A stretch of 64,000 bases of DNA, from assembly GCA_001972305.1 (NCBI GenBank), contig BDDD01001629.1, positions 180,040-244,039 on the forward strand, written 5' to 3'. Made by a program: the position numbers and the translations under genes. This document shows, piece by piece, positions 11,485-23,246 of the stretch (the stretch's first letter is position 1; each line of letters opens with the position of its first letter). The notes beneath the pieces are model-generated. The model worked only from the letters and a program-made list of their open reading frames with translations, did not search any database and was not told where the DNA came from. This stretch comes from Cephalotus follicularis. Taxonomy: Eukaryota > Streptophyta > Magnoliopsida > Oxalidales > Cephalotaceae.

Positions 11485-12404
11485 GTTTTAAGTTTTCTCT
11501 GAAAATGCTTATTTCTATATGAATTATCAGATTTAGCAAAGCTGTGCAAAACTGTTTTATGAACTCATTTGAGTCAAATACTCAAATCAAGAGAAAGGTT
11601 TATGAATTGTGAAAGAAATGTTATGAAATGATTTTTATGAATGCTTTGACCTAATCACTCAAAGTAAATGATGAATGAACCACCCTTGGATTGCGATCCA
11701 AGGGGAATGGAGCGAGATGCTCAATGTTAATGGAGCGTAAAGTGCTCGCGGACATGCATGTGATGTAAGGATAGTAGTCGGGGAGTGCATAAAGCCCCGG
11801 TGAAGCGGTGTAAAAGGGTTCATTAAGGTTTTTATGACTTTCATGTTTACGAAAAGATCTAGTTATGATTTTAACTAGAAAAGTGATATTTTTATGAAAT
11901 GTTTTAGTCATATATGTTGAGTAGAAAAAGGTTACGATGAAATGTGTTTACAGTAAAAAAACCTTACTGAGCTATTTTGAGCTCATTCCTTTTCATGTTT
12001 GTTTTCAAATAAAATGTTTTCAGCAAAGGATTAGGAGGAGAATGCGAGCTTAGAGGGAGCTCTTAAGAAGGAGTTTTTGTGAAAGAAAGGCTATGCAATA
12101 ATGTTTGCATAAATGTTTTGATATGTGATAAGAACGAAGTTTTTCCGCTGTATTATATGTTTATGTAGAAGGATGATCCTGTGTATATGTAGACCAATGA
12201 TATGGTTATGACATCTTTACATAAGATGATTATGTGTAAAGTTTGAATTTAAGATTATGTATAATGTTTCAAGACATGAGTTTATGATGTAATGTACTTT
12301 TAGAGAAGAGTACCAAAGGATGTAACGTTTCACACCCAACGAAACGCAACCGATCCTCGAGGTTCGCCTTGAGCTATTAGCGGACTCGGGTCGGGGGTGT
12401 TACA
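11485..12404 (+). mobile_element. Solo LTR H, right half
   Basis: This continues LTR H after element A and its TSD. It contains no open protein. It ends CGGGTCGGGGGTGTTACA at 12404, followed by the right TSD GGGTC (left copy GGGTA). The AT-rich, untranslatable sequence fits LTR R/U5. Confidence 0.7.
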
Positions 12405-13944
12405 GGGTCACCATTGCTTGTCTTTGGTAATACCTATTCAACCATTGTTGATGATGTGGTAATCCTTGTGGCTTGTGGACTTGCCATAATGGACTGTTTT
12501 TAGTTTTATTAGGTGTTGTTCCGTTGCATATATGTGTAATATTTTTTGTTCTACACTTTTTCACCCTATGCCCTTTATGACTCCAGAAATGGTTAATCCG
12601 TTTCCATCAAGAAAGGACTATTGGGGAGGCATAGGGCTTGTCAAGCCCTAGCCTTTTTGGGCTGAATTGTAGCATTATTTAAGGCACAATTCAGCCACCC
12701 CAAGTCATGCTAAGAAGCCCACCATTTCTTGTTTGAATTAATTTGAATTTGCTCAAAGAATGTTTCACATGCTTTTGAGTGTTAAACACTCAAACTATGA
12801 CACATTATGGTGGGAGGTATGGCCTTCATGACAAGGGGTATGGCTCACCATTCCCTTGTCATGGCCGACCTTGAAAGAGGAAAAAGAGAAGAGACACGTT
12901 TTGTCTCATTCTCACAACATAACACGCACAATTCCTAAGCCAATTCCAAGATAGAAAAATTGGCTAGCACACCCCCCTTTTTCTCTTCTCCAAACCAGGG
13001 GTTCTATCTATTTCTTTCTTCCTCCAATTCATCTCTCTTCTCTTCCATTTAAAAGACATAAAACCTTCTTGTTTTTATATGAAGAACAACCCATCATCCT
13101 CCTCTCACCCTCCCTTTGGCATTATAGGTGGAGATAGGAAACTATCTTTAGCTAGAGTGACTTTTAGTCTAGGTAATTTTGGACTTTAGCCTACATCATT
13201 CCCGTGCACTTTTCTCTGAGATTTTCATGCCTACTTGGATAATATTAGAGCTTGGATTTAGAGTGTAGAGTGAGCTATTGAAGGAAGGAGATAAATACTT
13301 AGGTAGATCATCTTTACATCTCCTCCATTTCTCCCTTTTTTGGTGGTGTCATTTTAAGGTTTGGCTTAGGGTTTTCTAACCCTATCCAAACCCTAGTGAC
13401 CTTTATTTAGGGTTTGATAGGGTTTTATTAACCCTAACTTGTGTTTTGGTAATCCTCAAAACCCTTAGGGTTAGGGTTTTGATGCTTATTTTGATAGATG
13501 CATGTTTAGGGTTTAAAATATGACGTTTGTGTTTTGCTTTGTGCTTTAGGGTTTTAGCCTATGGTTCTTGGTGCCCTAGCCAAACCCTAAATCTTCTTGT
13601 GGCTAGCCCTATTAATGCCTTAGGGTATGGAATTTTAAGGGTTAGGGTTATATGGTATTGGATTAGAGTTTTCGGTGTGCAACCCCAAGCCATTTTGTGT
13701 GATGCCATTTTTTCGGGTTATGAAAACGCTGTGTGAACCCGCCTCTTGTGCATACATATATCTTTCATGGTTCAATTGGAAAGTTTAATTTGATGATCCT
13801 TGGCCTTATTGGACTAATTATGGACTTAGAATAAGGGTACTCCATTGCTTGGGAGTTGAAATTAAAAATTATACCCTTGTAGCTTCTAAACCCTAAATTT
13901 GTCCAACCGACTTTAGAGCCTTTCAACATAATGTGCATATTCCA
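12405..13944. repeat. Old copia-LTR-like segment, copy 1
   Basis: No gene is recognisable. The stretch 13080-13940 resembles, in the same order, the sequence at 15590-15918 plus 25263-25640. Shared landmarks are CATTATAGGTGGAGATAG, an 'aacccgcct' phrase followed by 'atggttcaattg', and a 'ggacttag' phrase. The preceding part (12640-13080) has the CT-rich leader look of a copia LTR. The two stretches are probably diverged copies of one LTR. Confidence 0.45.
13370..13660. repeat. Cluster of telo-box-like TTTAGGG/CCCTAAA motifs
   Basis: TTTAGGGTTT or its complement occurs at 13388, 13406, 13505, 13545 and 13582, with further TTAGGGTTAGGG near 13466 and 13637. The motifs are scattered, on both strands and not in tandem. 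They are therefore telo-boxes inside an LTR-like sequence, not an interstitial telomere. Confidence 0.55.
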
Positions 13945-14990
13945 GTAACAATGGCACTTGCTATATGTATTATCCATGCCATTACTATGGAATCAGCTTG
14001 ATTAACACACCAATTGAATACACATATAACGCCCTATCGTTCAAGGGGTTGGATCTCATACCTGGGATGTTTTGTGAATGAGATCCTTACTCCCTTCTGA
14101 CAAAACATTCTGAGTCATAGGTTCACTTCCTAGGGAAATTCATGAACTGGAAAGACTTGTCGTGTTAAGCTTGCTCCTCGGTCAGGTGGAGGATGGATTA
14201 TCTCATTGCCATTTGGGTTTACGCTAAAGCTGATACGAGGTGCATGATGGGAAGAATGTCACTAGGAAACCTATTTGGATGGTCTATACCTTTGTCGATA
14301 GGATTCCTATAGTCTCGATAGTGTATAGTCGAAGGAGGCTAGTTGGCCATACGTGACCTGCGTTGTATCCTTAGACCTGAACGGCTGGCATGCATTGTGT
14401 AGTAACCGCTTGGCTTTGATTTCGAGCTTCCCCAGTTCCAGCCATGAGCTGGCAAAAGGGTTGTTTTTGGGCCTTGTGAAAGTTGCATTGAGATGTATGG
14501 GTGTGTACGCAATAGGGGATCGACACACCTGTATTGATGGTGACAGGCTCTATAGTATCTGTGCCCGTTGTAGACTTAAATCTTTGCTAGGTGTAGGCAG
14601 ACTGGAAACAGGGTTTCTGGGGAGGTCTGCCGATAGTCTCAGTGGGTTCATAGATTTACAGTTATCATGGTTTTTCCTAGGGTTGAAATTTATCCAAACC
14701 CTTGTCTGAGGTCAGAGCCGAGTATGACGAGGGATACATGACACATAAATCGATGACAGGATAAAGCACTGGTTAACCGGATAACAAATGATAGAATGGA
14801 ACTTTGGTCAATGGATCCGGGGGATGATTGGATATCATACCGGGGCTATTTTAATAGTTGGGGACTATTAGGATGGTCGTACCAGAATTTTTGGATGTTC
14901 CGTGAAATTTATCATTGTACCGAAAACCAAGAAGGCTTTCGGGTCCCATCTGGTTTTGGAACAGGTTGACGTGTATGGGACACTTGTCAT
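13945..14990 (+). repeat. Diverged fragment related to the copia I LTR
   Basis: This stretch follows the same order as 32050-33075 and 39815-40830 in the copia I LTRs. Landmarks in all three are TGCTATATGTATTATCC, ACACATATA-CGCCCT, GGGTTGGATCTC, TTGCCATTTGGGTTT and GGCTTTCGGGTCCC. Divergence is high. It is either a fragment of a related copia LTR or a different family sharing U3. Confidence 0.6.
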
Positions 14991-15918
14991 TTAGTGAAAG
15001 GTTACAATATGGGAGATGTTACTTCGCTAGTGAACATTTTATTTGCTGAACAAATATAATTTCTTTAGAAGTGAGTTCAAGCATCACCATAATGGAATGT
15101 TCCGTGCGAAGGGTTGTTTGTTCCACTTGTAAGTGCATAGGGCTTTTACTTGTATAGAGAGATTATAACTTTTATGGAATTTTGGGCTTGAGATTTATCT
15201 CCCTTGCTTTGCAGAAATTGGGCCTTTAATGTGCCTTGAAATGGGCGGCCCAATTGTGCCTTTAGTGTGGCCTTGATGAATATTGAAATCATGGTTATTT
15301 TGCTTTTAGCCCACATGTAAGTCCATCTCCTTTTCGCTAGTCTCACATTTGTTTAATGTGGCTGAAATTGTGGACTTTTTGCCCGGCCAAAGGGTGATCA
15401 AAATGAGAGTATTGATGAGTCATTAGTATATTTCAGGATAAGTTACAAAGAGATATTAAAGGGTGAGTCACCTTAAGATATTTATGAATGGCTTATTCAA
15501 CACACTTTGTAATTAGCTCTAACTGTTCACCCGTATGCTCTCTCTTATTCTCTTCCTTTCTTCACTCATCTTCATTCATTGAAGAACATCAAGAGAGCTT
15601 GAAGCTCTTGAAGAGAAGAGGTCAATACAAATTCTTTTCACCCTCCAAAACTCATTATAGGTGGAGATAGTCTCCAAATTGGATTCAATCTTTACTTATT
15701 TTGAAAGATAGTTTTAGGGTTAAACATATGCCTTCTCCTCAAGGTTTCTTTCTTCCTAATACCCGCTGGACATGAGATTTGGAGTGTCTTTTATGAAGAC
15801 AATAGCTTGGAATCAAAGGTTGAAGGAACACTCAAAAGTGGAGGAGTAAAGACCTTAGGTATTGGCATATAATTTCATCTCCTTTATCATTGTGTTGATG
15901 ATTGTGTATGTGTGTTTA
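14991..15918. other. Copia-LTR-like sequence, copy 2, left part
   Basis: No gene is recognised. Positions 15480-15680 contain a CT-rich segment and the landmark CATTATAGGTGGAGATAG, also present at about 13120. Element B is inserted at 15918, and this sequence resumes at 25263 after the TSD. Confidence 0.4.
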
Positions 15919-16071
15919 TGTAACGCCCAGGACTTTCGTTGAATGTAATGTTGTATTTCCTGATGTAACCAATTCTTTGAATTAATGAGAATCATGACTT
16001 TTCCCACTTGGTAATGTTAAGACATGAACGAAAAGTTAAAGGAATGTTGTAATGGGTTGGAGCAGGGAGGC

Positions 16072-16176
16072 AATCGACTGGACACCCTTATGTGGAACCA
16101 GCCGACTGCTGGGAGAAACAGTCGGCTGGATCTATTGGCAGAGACAGTCGACTGCCGAGGTGAGACAGTCTACTGC
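16072..16176 (+). repeat. AGTCGACTGG-type array 1 in element B 5' LTR
   Basis: Copies of AGYCGACTG start at 16072, 16100, 16120, 16146 and 16167, with spacings 28, 20, 26 and 21. CAGTCGACTG, the best form, is a perfect 10-bp palindrome. The array lies before the GA-rich leader. Confidence 0.75.
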
Positions 16177-16249
16177 CATGCGGTCAGACAGCATAACGTG
16201 CACGCCAGACCTGTCATGGCAGAGAGGGAAGTGATAGATGGTTATGTCG

Positions 16250-16558
16250 GCAGAGAGAGAGAGAGAGAGAGAGAAAAGGGGGAAACACGTTTTTCCCATA
16301 GAAACACACTCTCTTCCCTTCTCCAATAAGCATTTCAAAGAGAGAAAGAAACAAAGAGTTGTGAGGGAGAAGGAGAGGAAAAGAGAAATAAAGGTGAAGC
16401 CAAATGCTCCGTACTTGAACCGAGGGCTTGGAGGCTCGAACCAGTGGAAGAATCGAGCTTGGTGAAGTTGTTGGACGGACCTGGGAGCTCTGAACGCCTC
16501 AGATCCAGGACTTAAAGTGGTGGATTGCAATTAACAACATGGGATTCGAGGTAAGGGC
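16250..16558 (+). promoter_or_regulatory. Leader-like segment with candidate 5' splice site, element B
   Basis: A GA microsatellite and purine-rich tract are followed by a less biased stretch ending TTCGAG|GTAAGG, with GT at 16551. The same context, TGGAATTC-AGGTAGGGGA, recurs in the B 3' LTR (GT at 23490) and both C LTRs (GT at 28412 and 44572). Conservation between families suggests function. The transcription start is not visible. Confidence 0.4.
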
Positions 16559-16732
16559 TTCTATAATTGTGGTTTACGTTCTGTTATAATGGATGTTCAT
16601 AGATGAAATGCATGCAATAGACTGTGATATGAGCATGAATGTGCGTTGCTATTGATGAATGCTCTGTTGTGAATGGATTGGGTTCAGAATTGCATGTATT
16701 TTTTGCTATTTTCGTACACTGCTCGCAGGAGT

Positions 16733-17110
16733 AGCCGACTGTCCCAGGAGGAAGTCGACTGTTTGAGGGTATCAGCCGACTGTTCAGCTAGAACAGCCGA
16801 TTACTCGATGGGAAATAGCCGATTGTGCAAGTGAGCCAATCTACTGTTCATGCATTTTAATGGAGGACACCTCCTGCTGTTTGTGCAGCTGACAGTAGAT
16901 GGCACAACCGACTGTTTGGGGCGATAGTCGATTGTCCATGTGTCGCTCTGCCCTGTTTTGCTGAGGTGGCGAGGCTGGGGAGGGTAGCGATGTAGAAGAT
17001 GAGTACTGTTCATGAAGCAGCTGACTGTCAAAAGGAGACACCCGACTGTTAAGGGGGCAGCCGTCTGTTGAAGGTAAACAGTTGATTGTCAAGAGGAGAC
17101 AGCCGACTGT
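16733..17110 (+). repeat. AGCCGACTGT array 2 in element B 5' LTR
   Basis: About 14 copies are present. The first run starts at 16733, 16753, 16774, 16795, 16817 and 16834. After a gap, further copies lie at about 16906, 16926, 17019, 17040, 17060, 17080 and 17101. The usual spacing is 20-22 bp, and the core is conserved while spacers differ. A few copies are decayed, such as AGCCGATTGT and AGTTGATTGT. Confidence 0.8.
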
Positions 17111-17754
17111 TTGGAACTGACCTACACTTTGAGCATATGTTTTCATTGCATGTTGATATGAAATGAACTGAAGATTGGAATATGAAAGATCTCTAAAGTG
17201 TTTTATTCATTTTAGAAATGTGTACATGATTTTATACAAATCATTATTTTATGCGAAAATGTATATTTTGATAAATGTATGTTTTCGATGGATTGAAACG
17301 TGATTTCAAAGACTGATTACGTTTGAATAAATGTAATATTTCCAGTATTATAAAACTTATAAATTAGTTGGAAATGATTTGATTTCGGATTGATTGATTG
17401 ATTGTGAATGATGCTGTACTAGCCCGGGTGACGGAGTGTCGTCGATGGCTGGTGAGGGGATGTTCACCTAGGGGCCAGGAGATGGCTAGGGACGCCCAAA
17501 TACAATGTTACTAGACACATAGTGCCAGTAACACGGGTTACCATGATTGTTGAACATAGAGTGCGAGCATCATGAGTTTGATTTGCCTTGCTTGGTGATC
17601 TGAGAGTCTAGTGTCAAAGTAAGAGTACGACGTCGAGGCTAGGAGATGGCGGAGCTCTTCGTACAGTTGATTCAATTTTATTTGATTTGTCCTTGGAGAC
17701 ATGATTGATGATTTGGTGGTTGTAACCACTTGGCATGGTTGCACCTATTGGCAT

Positions 17755-17845
17755 AGATACATATATGTATACATATATATGTATTGCGATATACTATGTA
17801 TTACATCATGGATGCATTCATTTCATGACATTCATTATGATTGAC
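17755..17845 (+). promoter_or_regulatory. TA-rich segment conserved between B and C LTRs
   Basis: An alternating TA/CA stretch is followed by a phrase containing TACTATGTATTACATCATGG and ATGCATTCATTTCATGACA. It recurs at 24735-24825 (B 3' LTR) and 46115-46210 (C 3' LTR) and is missing at the assembly gap in the C 5' LTR. It could be a promoter or a polyadenylation region; the sequence does not decide. Confidence 0.4.
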
Positions 17846-18282
17846 CCTGAGTTACACTTATAATTTACACGAGTGAGGACAAAGGCTAACCCTCTACTAT
17901 TTTTATATTGATGCAGTGATATGGACATCGCCCGAGCACGGTCTAATCGGAGGGGAGATGGAGTTTTATTTACCCGAATAAATGATAAACAATGTTTTGA
18001 GACATGTTTTTATTTTGGATTACTGTGTTAATGTATAAATGATGTTGATCGACTTTTGATCACGCTTCGTTTGAGGCAATTGACAATGGCTTGATGATGT
18101 TAAATGTTGGAATCATGTGGTATGGGACGCATGATCATGTTTATTTATTCGGCTTGTTATTAAATGCTTCCGCAAGATGTTATTGGAACCAAAGTTTTAA
18201 ATGTATCGTATTTTTGTATAAGCTAGATTTATGTTAATTTTCCTTCATATATGTTTTTAATGGGAACGGGGTGTGACAACAG

Positions 18283-18294
18283 TAGTATCAGAGC
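18283..18294 (+). other. Element B primer-binding site (tRNA-iMet)
   Basis: TAGTATCAGAGC matches TGGTATCAGAGC at 11 of 12 positions (G to A). It lies 4 bp after the LTR end. Confidence 0.88.
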
Positions 18295-18364
18295 ATATTC
18301 CATATATGCTTAGCTGGGTTACTATGCTTGGCAATTAAAAATTGTTTCCTCGAGATGATTAATG

Positions 18365-18380
18365 ACATCTTTCTTTATAG
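18365..18380 (+). promoter_or_regulatory. Candidate 3' splice site before element B gag
   Basis: CATCTTTCTTTATAG is a pyrimidine tract and AG located 7 bp upstream of the gag ATG at 18388. Element C has the same arrangement at 30284-30299. Confidence 0.4.
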
Positions 18381-18387
18381 GAACAAA

Positions 18388-19487
18388 ATGGACGGACGGA
18401 GAAGGCGCGGAAGGTGTAGGATTGTCGTCGAAGATGTTTCTGAGGAAGTGGATGTGGGGGGAGACCCGATGAATAATGTTCCCCCAAAGCCTGCCAACAT
18501 GAATGCTTCTGAGGCTTCACCTAATGTGAGAGATCCGATGGACCGCATTGCTAACTACTACCAGCAGCAGATGGCTGCTAATGCAGCGAACATGGAGGAT
18601 ATGCGCAGATTGTATGCTCAAGCTCAACCTCAGCACATGGCTCCTGCTCATGGGGTACATGATGACGGTAATCTGTTTGGAAGGAACCTTGAGAGGTTCA
18701 TGAGATAGAATCCTCCTAGTTTCAATGGAGAGCTTGATGCCACTATTTCTGAGAGGTGGTTACAGGATCTAGAGAAGATCTTTGAGGTGATGGAATGCAC
18801 TGACAGACAGAAACTGAGGTTTGCGGTGTATCGATTATGGGGTGAGGCTACTCACTAGTGGGAGATGGTCAAAACTAAATGGGAGGCCATCGGAGTTGCT
18901 AATAGTTGGGAGGGGTTTCAAGAGGAGTTCCTGGCAACTTATGTGCCACGCATAGAGTGTGAGCAGAGAGAGACGGATCTCCTGCAGCTGCGTCAAGGTG
19001 ACACGACTGTGGCTGAGTATCAGGCCACATTTGTGGAGCTTCCTATGCATTCAGCCTATCTGGTGGCAGATGATGAGAAGAAGATCCGGAGGTTCCTAAG
19101 GGTTTACGACCGGATCTTCAGTCTCGGATTAGAGCTATGGAATTGGGTACTTTTGTGGAGGTTGCCTAGAAGGCGAGACTACTGGAGAGCATATCGAGTG
19201 AAGACCAGGCCGAGAGAGCCCGAGCACAGTAGAGTAAACAGACTTCTACTCAGTCTAGGACAGTGTCATCCAAATGGTAGGGTAGCGGTTCCCCTTCAAA
19301 GTCGCCGAAGTATGGATTTCAGCAGACAGCTTCTAAGGGTACTCCTAGTCAAGGGAGTAACATGAGGCCTGAAGCTTGTTCCGCCTACGGCCGTATGGGT
19401 CACATTCAGGGAGACTGTTGGTTAAAGAAAGGGTTGTACATGAGATGTGGGAAAGCTGGCCATATGGAGAGGGATTGACAGCACCTA
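18388..19487 (+). pseudogene. gag: Element B gag, interrupted
   Basis: The ATG at 18388 is chosen because the MDGRRRRGR start is shared with the gag remnant of element C. The N-terminal region contains YYQQQMAANAANMEDMRRLYAQ. The gag domain follows (PPSFNGELDATISERWLQDLEKIFEVMECTDRQK). Stops TAG lie at 18706 and 18856. A missing base near 19093 shifts the frame inside the end of the capsid domain. Two zinc knuckles follow near 19377-19478. The first has Tyr in place of its second Cys (CSAYGRMGH) and the second loses its last Cys to TGA. Another frameshift near 19480 leads into the protease. Confidence 0.85.
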
Positions 19488-20868
19488 CTAGGCCAATGAG
19501 TGGTAGTGGTTCTACACCTGGACCATCACAGCGGAGGGATACTGGAAAGGATATCGTGAAAGGTAGAGTTTTCATTCTCACTGAGACAAAGGTTCCAGAG
19601 TCTACTACTGTTGTGGGAGGTACTATATATGTTTACGGTTTTTCTGCTAGAGTGTTGATGGATTCTAGAGCATTGCATTCTTTTATTACTTCCCGATTTG
19701 CATCGTGTTTGGATCTGTCTCCTGATTGCATGCCATATGTTCTCGATGTGATTACACCTACTGGGGGTTCCATGTGTACATGTTCGGTGTATAGGGGTTG
19801 CGAGATTTCTATGGAAGGTGTTTTGTTGTATGCAGATTTGATCGTACTACCCATACATGATTTCGACGTCATCTTGGGAATGGACTTGTTGTTACCTTAC
19901 CGTGCACACATGGATTGTTACAACAAGACTGTGGACTTTTGCATACCTGATGGGACTATATCATTTGTTCGTGCATCGAGGTATCTGGAGAAAGGATGTG
20001 AAGGGTTTTTGGCGCACGTGATTGATAGAAGAAAGGAGAAAGGTAAGACCCTGGAGGAGGTTCCTACTGTGAATGAATTTCCAGATGTATTTCCTACAGA
20101 CTTGGTGTCTTTACCACCGAAGAGGATCTTGGAGTTTGTGGTTGATTTGCTACCCGGTTCGGCTCCTATTTCTAAGGCACCTTACATAATGGCTCCTGGG
20201 GAGTTACGAGAATTGAAGTTACAATTGCAAGACCTAATAGGTAAGGGTTTTGTTCGGCCCAATTTTTCTCCGTGGGGCATGCCAGTTTTGTTTGTGAAGA
20301 AGAAGGATGGGTCGATGAGGCTTTCCATCGACTACGGGATGTTGAATAAGGCCACCATCGAGAACAAGTATCCTCTTCCGCACATTGAGGATTTGTTTGA
20401 CCAGTTACAGGGGTCAAGAGTGTTTTCGAAACTCGATCTGAAGTCAGGTTATCACCAGCTGAGGGTGAGAGAAGGAGATGTAAAGAAGACTGCCTTCCAG
20501 ACGACGTATGGTCACTATGAGTTCTTGGTAATGTCGTTTGGTGTCATGAACGCACCGAAAGCATTCATGTCACTAATGAATGATGTGTTCTAGCCCTCCA
20601 TGGATCAGTTTGTGGTAGTGTTCATCGATGACATACTAGTGTACTAAAGGAGTGAGGAGGAATAGGCCTATCATCTGAGATTTGTTTTGCAGATTCTCAG
20701 AGAGCATCAGTCGTATGCCAAGTTTGGCAAGTGTGAGTTCTGGCTCGATCATGTGATTTTTATTTGTCACATTGTATCTGGAGAGGGTTTGGCGGTGGAC
20801 CCGTCGAAGACTGAGGTGGTGCGAGATTGGCCACAACCAAGGAATGTGACCGAGGTGCGCAGTTTTCT
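19488..20868 (+). pseudogene. pol: Element B pol part 1: protease and reverse transcriptase
   Basis: The protease active site reads [10 protein letters not shown] near 19660, with Arg where the family has Gly (DSG or DTG), so catalysis is probably lost. Reverse transcriptase motifs are [66 protein letters not shown] and FIDD near 20621-20632. Stops are TAG 20591, TAA 20645 and TAG 20663. The reading continues in the same frame to a 1-bp loss near 20868 ([10 protein letters not shown] in relatives). Confidence 0.88.
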
Positions 20869-21762
20869 TCTTTTGCAGGTTATTATCGGAGGTTCATTCA
20901 GGACTTCTCGAGGATAGCTACACCGTTGACTAAGCTTACTCAGAAGAAGACTTTGTTTGTATGGAACGAGGATTGTGAGGTCGGCTTTCGAGAGCTGAAG
21001 GATTGGTTGGTTTCCGCGCCTGTTTTGGCATTACCTGAGGGTAATGAGGGCCTTGCAGTCTATAGTGATGCTTCGGGTAAGGGATTGGGTTGTGTGTTGA
21101 TGCAACGAGGCAGAGTGATCACTTATGCTTCGCGAGAGATAAAGTCGTATGAGGAGAACTACCCGACGCACGATCTTGAATTGTCCACGATTGTGTTTGC
21201 CCTTCAGAAATGGAGGCACTATATGTATGGGGCGCAGTTTGAGATCTTCACTGATCATAAGAGCCTGAAGTACTTATTCTGTCAGGATGAGCTAAACATG
21301 AGACAACGTAGATGGGTGGAATTCTTTAATGACTATGACTGCATTATTCAGTATCATCCCGGGAAGGCAAATGTGGCTGTGGATGCCTTGAGCCGTAAGG
21401 CTATGATTGCTAATACGATGGTATCTCAATGGAGGATGTTGGAGGATTTCCAGAGATGGACTCTGTTAATGGAATCACTTGGTGTTTTTGTTGCTAGCTT
21501 CAAGGCACAGCCAGCATTGCTTGATCATATAAAGAATGCTCAAGCGCATGATCCAGGATTGCAAAATATTCGACAGAATTTGGGACAGGAGTCAGATTTT
21601 CGGATACATGAGGATGGCATATTGAGATTTTGGGGACAGGTGTGTCTCCCAGATGTTGACGTATTGAAGAGTGAGTTTCTTTATGAGGCTCACAAATCTC
21701 GATATAGCATACATCCTGGCAGCACAAAAATGTCTCAAGATACGAAGAGAAACTACTGGTAG
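20869..21762 (+). pseudogene. pol: Element B pol part 2: RT end, RNase H, integrase zinc finger
   Basis: In the shifted frame the sequence reads [21 protein letters not shown]. RNase H follows ([60 protein letters not shown]). The N-terminal integrase zinc finger begins with [19 protein letters not shown] at 21760 replaces the second Trp of the family's YWW motif (TGG to TAG). The Cys pair of the zinc finger (CLVCQQ in element A) is missing just beyond. Confidence 0.88.
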
Positions 21763-22919
21763 TCTAGCATGAAGACGGAGATTGCTGGCTATGTCAGAGA
21801 GTTAAGGCTGACCACCAAAGGCCAGCAGGTTTGTTACAGCCTTTACCGATTCCATAGTGGAAATGGGAGCATGTGACAATGGATTTTGTTTCAGGTTTTC
21901 CTCTAACTCGGAACTGTCATAATGCAGTGTGGGTCATTGTGGATCAGCTCACGAAGTCAGCTCACTTTTTGCCTACCCACGTCACAAATTCAGCGAGCAA
22001 GTTCGCTCGGTTATACATCAGGGATATTATGAGGTTGCACACTGTTCTTGTGAGTATAGTTTGTGACAGAGATTCGGTCTTTACTTCAAACTTTTGGAAG
22101 AGGTTTCAGACAGTTTTTGGGACAAATCAGAACCTTAACACTGCCTTTCACCCACAGATAGACGACCAGTCAAAGTGTACCATCAAAACCTTGGAGAATA
22201 TGCACTGAGCTTGTATTATAGACTTTGCTGGTACTTGGGAGGACCACATTCCTCCGATAGAGTTTTCTTATAATAATAGCTATCATTCCAGTGTCGGTAT
22301 GGCACCATACAAGGCTCTATATGGAAGAAAATGTAGATCACCCGTGTGTTGGGACGAAGTTGGTGAACAACCATTGCTTGGCTCAGATCTGTTGTAGGGG
22401 ACTTCTGAGAAGGTTAGGTTTATCAAGGAGAATATGCTTGCTGCTCAGAGCCGGCAGAAAATCTATGTTGACAGCGTCAAGAGGAGGCTTTTGACCTTCG
22501 ACGTTGGGGATGATGTGTTTATGAAGGTTTCACCATGGAAAGGCGTGCAGAGATTTGGGAAGAAGGGCAAGCTAGCTCTGCGCTAGATTGGTCCTTTCGA
22601 TATTTTGGAGAGAGTTGGGTCGGTGGCTTATCAGCTTGCCTTACTTCCTGCACTGTCAAATGTGCATGATGTCTTCCATGTGTCTATGCTGAGGAGATAT
22701 ATTCGAGACCCATCACATGTCTTGGATTATGATTCAGTTCCTGTGAGAGAAGACCTTTCTTGCAAGGAATTACCTGTGGGGATCCTGGACTGGAAGACAC
22801 ATGTATTGAGGAACCGAACCATTCCTATGGTAAAGGTTCAGTGGAAATTCCATCGACCCGATGAGGCGGCATGGGAACACGAGGAAGACATTAGAGAGCG
22901 TTATCCTCTTTTGTTTTAG
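21763..22919 (+). pseudogene. pol: Element B pol part 3: integrase core and chromodomain-like tail
   Basis: One frame runs from about 21808 to 22919 with stops TAG 21855, TGA 22206, TAG 22395 and TAG 22584. The first Asp (TMDFVSGF) and second Asp (VCDRDSVF) are present. The catalytic Glu is replaced by Lys (AAG at 22173-22175, QSKCTIK where A has QTERTIQ). The following Arg is also changed to Cys. The tail (NRTIPMVKVQWKFHRPDEAAWEHEEDIRERYPLLF) is chromodomain-like. It ends at TAG just before the polypurine tract. Confidence 0.88.
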
Positions 22920-22951
22920 CACTGTTTTAATTTCGAGCATGAAATTCCTCG

Positions 22952-22964
22952 AAGGAGGGGTGGA
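22952..22964 (+). other. Element B polypurine tract
   Basis: AAGGAGGGGTGGA immediately precedes the 3' LTR. Confidence 0.8.
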
Positions 22965-23115
22965 TGTAATTCCCAAGATTTTTGTTGAATGTAATGTTGC
23001 ATTTCATGATGTAACCTATTCTTTGAATTAATGAGAATCATAACTTTTCCCACTTGGTAATGTTAGGACTTGAACAAAAAGTTAAAGGAATGTTGTAGTG
23101 TGTTGGAGCAGGTAG

Positions 23116-23246
23116 GCAGTCGGCTGTTGAGCGAAATAGTCTACTGGACCCCCTTAAGTGGAACCAGACGACTGCTGGGAGAAATAGCCAGTTGGAACTG
23201 TCGGCAAAGACAGTTGACTACCGAGGTGAGACAGTCGACTGCCATG
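23116..23246 (+). repeat. AGTCGACTG-type array 1 in element B 3' LTR
   Basis: This is the counterpart of 16072-16176. It has several AGTCGGCTG/AGTCTACTG/AGACGACTG/AGTTGACTA variants, the last being AGTCGACTGC near 23237. Confidence 0.65.

Larger units (their letters stand above)
15919..18278 (+). repeat. Element B 5' LTR (2360 bp)
   Basis: It starts TGTAACGCCC and ends GAACGGGGTGTGACA. It pairs with 22965-25262, which begins TGTAATTCCC and ends GGGGTGCGACA. The order inside is: first motif array, GA-repeat leader, donor-like site, second motif array, TA-rich segment, end. The GA microsatellite at 16251-16274 is absent from the 3' copy. Confidence 0.93.

Noticed and set aside
13370..13660. 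Interstitial telomere repeat
   Set aside because: TTTAGGG units are scattered on both strands rather than in tandem.
16733..17110. CRISPR-like array (short repeats with variable spacers)
   Set aside because: The repeat is only 10-11 bp, the spacers are about 10 bp, and the array sits in a plant LTR beside gypsy genes. No cas gene is present.
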